NCBI GenBank assembly: GCA_017454485.1
Contig: JAFTCX010000080.1
Location: forward strand, 1 to 38,995
DNA: 38,995 bases
DNA from: Clostridia bacterium
Lineage (GTDB): Bacteria > Bacillota > Clostridia > Oscillospirales > Acutalibacteraceae
Reading direction: 5' to 3'
Positions 31,998 through 38,995 of this stretch are shown piece by piece. Under the pieces are notes generated by a model, which saw nothing but the letters and a program-made list of their open reading frames with translations, was not told where the DNA came from and made no database searches. Every line of letters begins with the position of its first letter. The stretch's first letter is position 1. The position numbers were made by a program, and so were the translations under genes.

Positions 31998-34900
31998 TTA
32001 TCTCTTGCCGAACAGATGCGCCCAGAAGTAGATAAACGAGTGCCAGAAGCCGATAAAGAAGCCCTTGAAACCGGTGTGGGTTTCGCCGCACCACTTGCAG
32101 GTCTTGGCATCAGATTGTTTCGCGCCGCAGACCGTGCAGACGCCGTCCGCAAAGCTGTGGGGGGTCTTTTCGATCTTCTCGGTCTCGGTTTCGCCGCAGA
32201 CAGAGCAGGTGCGGGACTTGGTGCCTTCCTCTTTGCAGGAGGCTTCCTTGGTCACGGACCAATCGCCGAAGGTGTGTGCGGTCTTTTCTATGACCGTGCC
32301 CTCGGTGATGACGTCGCCGCAGACCGTGCACTTGATATCGCCGGTGTAGCCGGTCGCACTGCAGGTGGCTGCCACTGCGCCCACGGGATCGCCCGGGGTA
32401 TGCGGCAGTTTGGCAATGGCAAGGTCTTCGATTTCGACACCTTCGGCATCAAAGTTCTTTCCACAGACGGTGCAGACCTTGTGGCCCTTTACGCCGGCCG
32501 CTTCGCAGGACGCGGGCTGTTCGTCGATCCAGTCGCCGAACTGGTGCGCCGCGTAAACGGTGTAGTCGGTATGCGCGGAGGAGATCACTGCACCGCAGAC
32601 CGTGCAGCGGACAACCGTATCGTAGCCGCCGAGCGTATTGCAGGTGGAGGCGACATCGTTTTCTGGCTGCGGTTCGCCCGGCGTATGTGCGGCATATTCG
32701 GTGTAGTCGACGGTCTCGCGGGAAAGCTCCGCGTTGCAGACTTCGCAATATACCACGGATTCATAGGAGCCGAGCGTGTTGCAGGTGGAGGGATTGTCGT
32801 TTTCCTTCACCGCTTCTGCCGGGGTGTGCGCGGCAAATTCGGTATAATCAACGGTTTCTCTAGAAAGCTCCGCGTTGCAGACTTCGCAATATACCACGGA
32901 TTCATAGGAGCCGAGCGTGTTGCAGGTGGAGGGATTGTCGTTTTCCTTCACCGCTTCAGCCGGAGTGTGGTTGTCGGGATCGATCGCCAGCACCCAGCTA
33001 TCCGCTTCGATTTCGGTTTCACCGTTTGCATCGGAGAAATACTTCTCGCAATCCGGGCAGTACCAGTAAGCGGTGTTACCTTCGGCGGTGCAGGTTGCGG
33101 CATTCGCCGGGGTCGCCTGCATGTTTTCATGTGCGCAGGCCGGTGCAGCTTCGTGCTGTTTCAAGTACGGGAAATATGCACTTCCGGTAGTAGTGTTTCG
33201 TCCAGCGTTGAAGGAGAATGTGGGTGTCACAATCTTCAAAGTATCGCCGTCTTCACTGAGATATAACGTCATGCTTTGATACAGAGCAATCGCTTCTTCG
33301 GTTGCACCTGCAGCACGGTTGTTTTCGATAAAGCTGTCAAGATCAAACCAATAGTCGCCGACTTCCAGCTCATCGCTGTCAGCGGTGGGAAGCAGGTAAT
33401 AACCGGGATACGGATCGTCGATTGGCGTTTCATTTTCACTCAGATCGACCAGCGCATAGATCGAGCAATGGCGCAGTTCAAAGTGAATCATGTCTCCGAC
33501 CACCGTGCTGGGGATTTCTTCGGTTTCGCCTGTCGGCGCAATATAGAACACACGGGTGGCATTCGGATTGAACGCTTCGGGAATCGGAACTTTTACAAGA
33601 ATCGCCTTGTTTTCGGCGGGCTGCACATTTTCGGCAGCCTTGATGCTGTCGATGATTTCATAGGTTTCCTCGTCGTAGACGTTATAGAACAGATCGAAGG
33701 AAAGATCGAGCGCGGCAAGTTTTTTGCCGGCAAGCTGCACGGTCTGTTCTTCTTCGTTTTCGTCCGTATAGGTCAGGCTGATTTCTTCAAGCGGGCCAAC
33801 GCTCTCGGCGAGGGCTTCCTCTTCCACGGGCGCGGCGTTGAACACCGGCTCAAGCTCATCGGCTGCCACGTCTGCGGGCACGCCTGCGGGCAGCTCGGCG
33901 GGCAGCTCAAAATCGTTGGCGCCGACAACGGCAACGGGCGCTTCGCCTTCGTCAAAGCCCTCGGCGGGCGTCGGCGCAACATAATCGATGCAGGACAGCG
34001 TCATCTCATAATATTCGGCAAAACCTTCCATATCGGGCTTCATATCGACGTAGTTTGCAACGTACTCTTCATACGACAAGCCGAGAAGGTCGGGATCATA
34101 GTCATCTTCCGCAACCGGAGTTTCGCCTTCAAAGAATGTCACAAGCACGGGATCAAGAATTTGTATCATTTCATTCGATCCCATACGGTATCTCTGCAAA
34201 ATGACAAGATCGTAATTATCATTGTAGCCGTAGAAGAAATCCATCATGTTCTTATACATATCTATATCTGCAAGAATCTCTTCCTCGGTTGCGCCCGGGT
34301 CGGCCTGCGCCGCTGCGAAAGCATACCAGTCAAAGAACATGTCGCCTTCCACAAGGGCAGCTCGGTCGGTTGCAAACTCAAAATAGCCGTCCGGCGCACT
34401 GGTGTCTGCTTTTGTTTTCAAGCAGAACTCTGCATAAAGGCTTACCTGCTCCTCTCCGTCTGCCGGATCTCCCTTGAGAATACCCTGATCTCCGATGATA
34501 ACGAGCTGTGAGCCGTCCTCGCTGAGATACACCGCCTCTGCGCTATTTCCAAATCTGGCGAGAAAATAGGACGCGTCAAAGTACGTTTCGCCGACCTCAA
34601 CCAGATCTGCGGAGAGCGGGAGTTCCGTCCACCCCTCGTCAAATTCGCCCACCTGACGAATATACGGGTACAAAACCTTCCCAGAATCATCATCTGGATC
34701 TGTAATTGATTGGTTAAACTTCTGTACACCATTCACAAACACACGCACACGTGTGCGGTCACGGGAAAGGAAGACCTTCAACTCTGCGGTTTCAGGATCA
34801 ACATCCTCGCCGAACAGAAAGCTGGAAGGAGCAAAGTGGCCGACATCGAACCAATAGTCGCCTTTTTCCAGGCCTTCATCGGTGAGCGGCAGTTCATCGC

Positions 34901-36587
34901 CGTAATCTTCCACTGTGCGCAGATAATATGCAAATGACGAATTGGAAGCCTCTTCAAAATAATAATTTGTGGTAAAGACAGCGAGTGTCTGCCCGTCCGG
35001 GCTGAGATATGCCGCCACAAACGCCTCGGGATCCTCAGGATCCTCTGTCAGAGCATTCGCAAACACGTCACCGGCGAACCATTTGGCACCGACCGCAAGC
35101 CCGTCGGCGGAAGTCGGCAACGCCGTCCAAGTGTCGTATTGACCGACCCGGTGAACGTGCTTAATAAACGCAGGTTCACCATGATAATCATAAGCGCCTG
35201 TGCTGAGAATCAGCACAAGAGTATCGTTGTCGGCGTCAAAGTACGCTTCGTCAATGGAGATTCCCTGCACGCCGTGGAAAAGGCGTGCAGTGTCTAACCA
35301 GTACTGTCCGTCGGAAAGGCCGTCGGGACTGAACGGGAGCTGTTCACCGTGCGCGCCGATTTGCCACAAATAAGTATATGTGAAAGGCCACCCGGTATCC
35401 GCCTCTGTGTAATCTACCGCTATGGGGTAACGCGGAAAAACCGCATAATCGCCGCGCGCAAAATTGATCTTCAGTTTGGTTCGATTGCCGTTGACCTCAA
35501 CGCTTGTCACAGTATCGAGGAGCGGAGAAGCCGGCATAACCTTCTTCCAGTGCGCCAGATCGAACCAAAGGGCGCCGTCTGCAAGGTTTTCCTTTGACGT
35601 TGGAACCTCGCTCCAGGCACCGGGCGCATCCAGAGCGCCGTCCTTCAGATATGCCACCCAGACCGGGCCGTCGCTCCTGAAGAAATACAAATCGCTGGCA
35701 GGATTGCATTCGTCTTCATACGGAATATCAAATTTAATGACGTTTTGGTCGCTGTTGATGTAAACACGCGCTCTCTCAAACGCCGGGTTGACTTCATAGC
35801 TCGGGTCATCCGCTTCACCGCTGATCTGGGTGCAGCGGATATATTCCGCCAAATCGAACCAAAGGGCGCCTTGGAGACTGACGCCGTCGCCCGTGGTCGG
35901 AAGCTCTCTCCACTGGAACGGCTCGGTGAACACAAATTCGAAATAGCGATAGTTGCCGGAATTGTTTTCAAATACGATTTCATCGTCGCCGTTGTTCGGA
36001 ACGAAGCGCAGGTGCTCTTTTGCGGCGTCAACAAAGATTTGACCGTCGAACATGCTGTTTGCGTCCCAGTAATCTTCCAGCGGATCATTTCGATAATCGC
36101 GAACGCCGCGGAAATCCCAAACTTGGAAAAACGGCTCAAACGGCTCGGCCTCAATGAGGTTTTGCTCCGTCTTGTCAAAACGACTCTGTGTATTCTGGCG
36201 CAGCTCGATCCAGTCAAGCGCAACCTGCTTCACATAGCTTTCAAAGATCGACGTATCAGAATCGTAGTTTTCAAACGGATCGGGCCAACCCGCATCATAC
36301 TTTGCCTGAACAAAAATTTTGATTGCAGAATGATCTTCTTTGATGAAGTATTCGGTAGTCTGATAGCGCTCGGCATCTGCGTCTCGGCCGAGTTCAATCA
36401 ACTGCGCAACATAAGCGTCAAGATCAAAATACCAATCACCGGGATCCAGATCATCCGCCGAGGTCGGCAGAATCTCGTAGCCTTCCGGTGCGTCAACCGC
36501 GAATGCCACGGCGCCCAACATGGAGCACATGGACAGCGCCATCAGCACAGAAAGAAAAATGGCCAATGCTTTTTTCATCGTTTTCAC
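31998..36587 (-). CDS. Giant secreted protein: about nine WFD-type modules, CxxC repeats, CxxCG-HTGF tail
   Basis: 1529 residues from GTG at 36587 (GAGGAGG 7 nt upstream; the ATG three codons later is too far from that site). Signal peptide 1-30 (AVAFA). About nine modules of roughly 90-100 residues begin LP-T/L-S-x-D-x-L-x-x-G-x-x-WFD, continue with [VAT]-Y-L-S-x-D-G-x-x-L-x-I and end YIRQVG...W..LP. An acidic, Pro/Ala-rich stretch with a beta-domain (FNPNATRVFYIAPTGE) interrupts them before the last copy. Then come about seven Cys-pair repeats of the ATC...C..CG kind; two 47-residue units are almost identical and a third is diverged. The 33-residue end (CKWCGETHTGF, aromatic helix, KR) matches the CHAP protein tail. 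A surface adhesin or scaffold is likely; the family is not recognised. Confidence 0.88.
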   Translation of the reverse strand: MKTMKKALAIFLSVLMALSMCSMLGAVAFAVDAPEGYEILPTSADDLDPGDWYFDLDAYVAQLIELGRDADAERYQTTEYFIKEDHSAIKIFVQAKYDAGWPDPFENYDSDTSIFESYVKQVALDWIELRQNTQSRFDKTEQNLIEAEPFEPFFQVWDFRGVRDYRNDPLEDYWDANSMFDGQIFVDAAKEHLRFVPNNGDDEIVFENNSGNYRYFEFVFTEPFQWRELPTTGDGVSLQGALWFDLAEYIRCTQISGEADDPSYEVNPAFERARVYINSDQNVIKFDIPYEDECNPASDLYFFRSDGPVWVAYLKDGALDAPGAWSEVPTSKENLADGALWFDLAHWKKVMPASPLLDTVTSVEVNGNRTKLKINFARGDYAVFPRYPIAVDYTEADTGWPFTYTYLWQIGAHGEQLPFSPDGLSDGQYWLDTARLFHGVQGISIDEAYFDADNDTLVLILSTGAYDYHGEPAFIKHVHRVGQYDTWTALPTSADGLAVGAKWFAGDVFANALTEDPEDPEAFVAAYLSPDGQTLAVFTTNYYFEEASNSSFAYYLRTVEDYGDELPLTDEGLEKGDYWFDVGHFAPSSFLFGEDVDPETAELKVFLSRDRTRVRVFVNGVQKFNQSITDPDDDSGKVLYPYIRQVGEFDEGWTELPLSADLVEVGETYFDASYFLARFGNSAEAVYLSEDGSQLVIIGDQGILKGDPADGEEQVSLYAEFCLKTKADTSAPDGYFEFATDRAALVEGDMFFDWYAFAAAQADPGATEEEILADIDMYKNMMDFFYGYNDNYDLVILQRYRMGSNEMIQILDPVLVTFFEGETPVAEDDYDPDLLGLSYEEYVANYVDMKPDMEGFAEYYEMTLSCIDYVAPTPAEGFDEGEAPVAVVGANDFELPAELPAGVPADVAADELEPVFNAAPVEEEALAESVGPLEEISLTYTDENEEEQTVQLAGKKLAALDLSFDLFYNVYDEETYEIIDSIKAAENVQPAENKAILVKVPIPEAFNPNATRVFYIAPTGETEEIPSTVVGDMIHFELRHCSIYALVDLSENETPIDDPYPGYYLLPTADSDELEVGDYWFDLDSFIENNRAAGATEEAIALYQSMTLYLSEDGDTLKIVTPTFSFNAGRNTTTGSAYFPYLKQHEAAPACAHENMQATPANAATCTAEGNTAYWYCPDCEKYFSDANGETEIEADSWVLAIDPDNHTPAEAVKENDNPSTCNTLGSYESVVYCEVCNAELSRETVDYTEFAAHTPAEAVKENDNPSTCNTLGSYESVVYCEVCNAELSRETVDYTEYAAHTPGEPQPENDVASTCNTLGGYDTVVRCTVCGAVISSAHTDYTVYAAHQFGDWIDEQPASCEAAGVKGHKVCTVCGKNFDAEGVEIEDLAIAKLPHTPGDPVGAVAATCSATGYTGDIKCTVCGDVITEGTVIEKTAHTFGDWSVTKEASCKEEGTKSRTCSVCGETETEKIEKTPHSFADGVCTVCGAKQSDAKTCKWCGETHTGFKGFFIGFWHSFIYFWAHLFGKR
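32544..32966 (-). repeat. 141-bp tandem repeat, three copies, in the giant protein gene
   Basis: Copies at 32826-32966, 32685-32825 and 32544-32684. The first two are nearly identical in DNA; the third has diverged. Each encodes a 47-residue unit with a lone Cys (PSTC or ASTC) and one CxxC. The DNA-level identity of the first two points to recent duplication. Confidence 0.9.
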
Positions 36588-36691
36588 AATAATCCTCCTC
36601 AAAATTGTTTTTGTTTGTATTTTGTTTGTAGTGGCCGAACAATGGATGTTTCCGTGCAGTCTCTCCTCCTTCTTCCGGAATTGCAGAACTA

Positions 36692-36727
36692 AGCTGATTC
36701 TGCTCCTTTAGCTGATTCTGCTCCTTT
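36692..36727. repeat. 18-bp tandem duplication upstream of the giant protein gene
   Basis: AGCTGATTCTGCTCCTTT at 36692-36709 and again at 36710-36727. On the minus strand each copy carries AAAGGAG. They lie just after the -10-like TATAAT of that gene, so they fall in its 5' leader. Confidence 0.85.
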
Positions 36728-36779
36728 ATTATAAATCAAAACAAAAAATCGCACATCGTCACAAGTGACTACGTGCGAT
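36728..36779 (-). terminator. Strong hairpin with T-run, followed by a TATAAT box
   Basis: 36748-36762 pairs with 36765-36779 (outer ATCGCAC/GTGCGAT, inner GTCAC/GTGAC). On the minus strand a T-rich run follows (36743-36748), then TATAAT (36728-36733). It probably terminates the response-regulator operon, with the giant gene's promoter beginning right behind; a good -35 was not found. Confidence 0.7.
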
Positions 36780-36835
36780 TGGAATCCGCAGAAAACACAT
36801 GTAGAATTTTCCGCGCAAAACTTGTGCAGTTTGCT

Positions 36836-36986
36836 AAGTACCCGGTGATTCACTCGGTATGTGAAGATTTGCCGCCAAGTACCCGGTGATTCACTCGGTA
36901 TGTGAAGATTTGCCGCCAAGTACCCGGTGATTCACTCGGTATGTGAACCGCCAATTGCATATTCGAGTGAATCAGTGGGTACCTAA
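36836..36986. repeat. Three 41-bp direct repeats plus an inverted copy
   Basis: Direct copies start at 36836, 36877 and 36918 (begin AAGTACCCGGTGATTCACTC). An inverted partial copy (CGAGTGAATCAGTGGGTAC) lies at about 36964-36982, next to the response-regulator stop. The third direct copy and the inverted copy share 17 of 19 bases and can form a hairpin. No open frame across it looks like a gene. Confidence 0.88.
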
Positions 36987-37624
36987 GCTTTGCTGGCGGG
37001 GTCCAGCGCAATGCCCACCACGCGCGCGTGAATGGCAAGGTCGGTGCGGCTGCTGCAGCCGGTTTTTTGCAGCAGCGTGCGCACGTGGGCTTTTACGGTA
37101 TAAGCGGAAATGCCCAGCGCCTTCGCCACGTCGTTGTTGTTTTTGCCCGCAGCGATCTCGCGCAGCACCTCCAGCTCGCGGTCGGTGAAATCTTCGCGCG
37201 CGGCGTTGCCGAGCTTCGCGGAAGGCGCGCCGGCGGGATAGACCGATTCGCCCGCCATCGTGCGGTCGAGCACGTCAAGGATCGAGATCTCGTCGGCCTC
37301 CTTGAACCAAAAGCTTTCAATGCCGATCTCCCGTGCGCGCTCCATCCAGGTGTACTCCGGCATGCTCGTCACAATGACGATTTTGACCGAAGGATACTTT
37401 TGCTTGATGGCTTCAGCGGCGTCCAGTCCGTTGGTGCCGTTGTTCATCAGCACGTCCATCACAATGAGATCGATTTCCTCCTTGAGCAGATAGAGGTCGG
37501 CCGTGAACGCGGACGGGAGCGCGCAGACGACTTCATAGCGCGGGCAGCCGCCCAGCGTCAGTTCAAAGAACCGGCGGGAGATCAGCTGGTCGTCCACAAT
37601 CATCACGCGGGTTTTCTCGCTCAT
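36983..37624 (-). CDS. NarL/LuxR-family response regulator
   Basis: 213-residue DNA-binding regulator. Receiver domain 1-120 with the acidic pair Asp11-Asp12, phosphorylation site Asp57 (LIVMDVLM), Thr86 (IVTS) and Lys108 (WFKEA). LuxR-type helix-turn-helix about 145-208: FTDRELEVLREIAAGKNN, then the AKALGISAYTVKAHV recognition region. ATG at 37624 overlaps the four-helix-bundle gene stop by 4 nt. Partner of the histidine kinase two genes upstream. Target genes are unknown; the giant surface-protein gene lies directly downstream on the same strand. Confidence 0.94.
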   Translation of the reverse strand: MSEKTRVMIVDDQLISRRFFELTLGGCPRYEVVCALPSAFTADLYLLKEEIDLIVMDVLMNNGTNGLDAAEAIKQKYPSVKIVIVTSMPEYTWMERAREIGIESFWFKEADEISILDVLDRTMAGESVYPAGAPSAKLGNAAREDFTDRELEVLREIAAGKNNNDVAKALGISAYTVKAHVRTLLQKTGCSSRTDLAIHARVVGIALDPASKA

Positions 37625-38028
37625 GCTTCATCCTCCTTCAACACAGATTCCGCATAGCGCTTTTGCACGCCGTGGTTCTGGCGCAGCGTGAGCGACGTGA
37701 GCATTTGTGAGAGCTCGTCGCAAAGGTCCAGCGCTTCTGCGCACTGCTTTTCACGCAAAAAGCTCCGCTGCACACAAAGCAGCAAGGTGGTTTCCAGCGC
37801 ATAGACCGCGCCGCGCGCCCTCAGCAGATAGTGATACATCTCCCGCTGCAGATCTCTGCCGCTGCCTTCGGCAATCAGCGCCGGAACCGCAACAGCCGAG
37901 CGCCGCAGTTGGGCGCCGAGTACGTCGATTTCCTGCGTTGGCAGCTGCGCATACAACTCGTAGCACAGATTCGTCAATACCATCGCCCGTTTCCAGACCG
38001 TCAGTTCTTTATAGTTCTTCCATGCCAT
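37621..38028 (-). CDS. Four-helix-bundle protein (S23/IVP-like) inside a two-component operon
   Basis: 135-residue, all-helical cytoplasmic protein matching the family first known from 23S rRNA intervening sequences: WKNYKELTVWKRAMVL opening, LGAQLRRSAVAVPALIAEGSGR centre, YLLRARGAVYALETTLLL third helix. Members assemble as pentameric bundles, including the Avd protein of diversity-generating retroelements, but no reverse transcriptase or variable repeat is present here. It overlaps the kinase gene by 20 nt and the regulator by 4 nt, so all three are made together. A role in binding the kinase or regulator is inferred from this coupling alone. Confidence 0.88.
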   Translation of the reverse strand: MAWKNYKELTVWKRAMVLTNLCYELYAQLPTQEIDVLGAQLRRSAVAVPALIAEGSGRDLQREMYHYLLRARGAVYALETTLLLCVQRSFLREKQCAEALDLCDELSQMLTSLTLRQNHGVQKRYAESVLKEDEA

Positions 38029-38995
38029 AGATCAGTTTCCCCTCTTTTTTCAAGCGCAACACCAGCCGGAACACCGGCGCGCTTTCAATCTCCATGCGTC
38101 CGCCCTGCCGCTCGATGAGCGCGCGCAGGTTGGCAAGTCCCCCCGTTTCACGCACCTGACCGGCGGGCGGTTCGCCGTCGTTGGTCAGCGTGATCACGTC
38201 GTTTTCAGCGTCCTGTGTCACCGTCACCTGCACCAGCCGCCCGCGGGCATGCTTGACGGTGTTGGTCAGGCATTCATGGATGGCGACTTCGATCAGCGGT
38301 TTCCAGTTCTGCGGAATCTCGCCGTCGAGTTTGATTTCCAGATTGAGCGCTTTTGCCGCCCGATAGAGATCCGCCATGCGATCCTGCTGCTCATCGGGCG
38401 CGTCGCTTTGCAGCAGCAAAATCGTTTGTCTGAGCTGCTGCATCAGCGCTTCGCGGTCGCCGTCCGATTCTTTCAGATAAGCTTCAATGGCAAGCAGGCT
38501 CTGACCGACTTCGTTGTGCAGCCGCGTCTTGGCCGCAAGCACCTCGCGTTCGCGCACGATGCTGTTCATGCTGTCAAGATAGCTGCGCAGTTCCCGGTTC
38601 ACAGTTTCAAGCCGCTCATTTCGACGGCGCAACTCAACCAGGTCGTTGTAGCGCTCCGTCACGTCATAGGCGAGCATCTCGGCCATCGGACGGCCGCCGG
38701 GTTCCACCTGCTGTTGTTTCATGTGCCAGACACTGCCGTCCGGCAGGCGCAGAAAGGTGTTGTTCGCCTCTTTGTCCAGCGTGCAGCCGGGCAGCAGGTC
38801 ACGCGATTGCAATCTTTCATCCAGCCGCCGCGTATCGCTCACGCCGACGCCGAAGGCCGCGTTGCTGATGGCCTGCATCCGGCTGTTCACCAGCTTCGGG
38901 AAGCCGTCCGGCAAGCTGTAGCTGATGCCGTCGGGCAGCTGATCGAGGCCTTCGCAAAGCGACTGCGCGGTCAGTTCCCGCTTGCGCAGACGCCA
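38009..38995 (-). CDS. Sensor histidine kinase, 5' end cut by window
   Basis: At least 328 residues are visible; the frame is still open at the right edge (it begins WRLRKREL), so the sensor and any membrane segments are missing. A PAS-like segment (LPDGSVWHMKQQ...YDVTERYNDL) leads into a coiled coil, then a dimerisation helix with the phospho-acceptor His in RLHNEVGQSLL (HisKA_3-like, although Asp after His is Asn). HATPase_c follows: HECLTNTVKHA (N box) and LTNDGEPP and ETGGLANL (G boxes). This type normally pairs with NarL/LuxR regulators, as here. Coupled by a 20-nt overlap to the four-helix-bundle gene. Confidence 0.9.
   Translation of the reverse strand, partial: WRLRKRELTAQSLCEGLDQLPDGISYSLPDGFPKLVNSRMQAISNAAFGVGVSDTRRLDERLQSRDLLPGCTLDKEANNTFLRLPDGSVWHMKQQQVEPGGRPMAEMLAYDVTERYNDLVELRRRNERLETVNRELRSYLDSMNSIVREREVLAAKTRLHNEVGQSLLAIEAYLKESDGDREALMQQLRQTILLLQSDAPDEQQDRMADLYRAAKALNLEIKLDGEIPQNWKPLIEVAIHECLTNTVKHARGRLVQVTVTQDAENDVITLTNDGEPPAGQVRETGGLANLRALIERQGGRMEIESAPVFRLVLRLKKEGKLIYGMEEL

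Noticed and set aside
31780-32094. 104-residue minus-strand frame next to the transporter promoter
   Set aside because: It overlaps the promoter and the end of the giant gene, with arginine-rich, low-complexity translation and no ribosome site.
36836-36958. CRISPR array
   Set aside because: The 41-bp units are contiguous, with no unique spacers, and no cas genes are present.
36689-37038. Small minus-strand frames across the 41-bp repeats
   Set aside because: They are translations of the repeat units; the repeats explain the open frames and no start signal is present.
37621-38028. Diversity-generating retroelement accessory (Avd)
   Set aside because: No reverse transcriptase, template repeat or variable repeat lies in the window; the gene is locked into a two-component operon.

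Overview
The window looks like a chromosomal segment from a low-to-mid-GC Firmicute of class Clostridia, probably an Oscillospiraceae/Ruminococcaceae-type gut bacterium. The signs are a K+-dependent membrane pyrophosphatase, a DUF951-prfA-tsaC-coaE housekeeping run, a Pdp-type pyrimidine phosphorylase, strong AAGGAGG ribosome sites with some GTG/TTG starts, and secreted proteins made of repeat modules that end in a CxxCG-x-HTGF tail. Assignments are from reading the sequence; no database search was run. No tRNA, rRNA or CRISPR array was recognised.

Layout. (1) 1-3025: 3'-truncated hppA on the minus strand, diverging from a secreted glycerophosphodiesterase. (2) 3031-6567: three-gene minus operon with an endonuclease/phosphatase-fold protein, a metallo-beta-lactamase-fold lipoprotein and an unrecognised 507-residue protein. 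(3) 6568-11726: a control region with four 11-bp operator-like repeats, then a plus-strand operon of two Gfo/Idh/MocA dehydrogenases and three sugar isomerase/epimerase-fold proteins, closed by a GC-rich terminator. This is a candidate oxidation/lyase route for glycosides or polyols. (4) 11736-13932: promoter, a long rod-like leader RNA, competing antiterminator and terminator hairpins, then an AT-rich secreted CHAP-domain gene.

(5) 14084-18982: minus operon DUF951, prfA, tsaC/sua5, coaE, lytic transglycosylase, M18 aminopeptidase. (6) 19139-24505: S1-domain protein, divergent GDPD-family protein coupled to a Cache-HAMP-PP2C phosphatase, and an HD-domain protein. (7) 24586-31805: pdp, and upstream of it a tightly packed seven-gene operon. 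That operon holds a FecCD-type permease, ATPase and binding lipoprotein, a stand-alone TiaS-like ATP-dependent domain, a six-cysteine small protein and two paralogous secreted Ig-like proteins. (8) 31998-36587: a 1529-residue secreted protein with about nine copies of a WFD-type module, followed by CxxC repeats and the same C-terminal tail as the CHAP protein. (9) 36692-36982: repeat-rich spacer. (10) 36983-38995: LuxR-type response regulator, four-helix-bundle protein and 5'-truncated histidine kinase, translationally coupled.

The most interesting items are the leader RNA with a visible terminator switch, the transporter/TiaS-like/surface-protein operon, the four-helix-bundle protein inside a two-component operon, and the shared C-terminal tail on two otherwise different secreted proteins.
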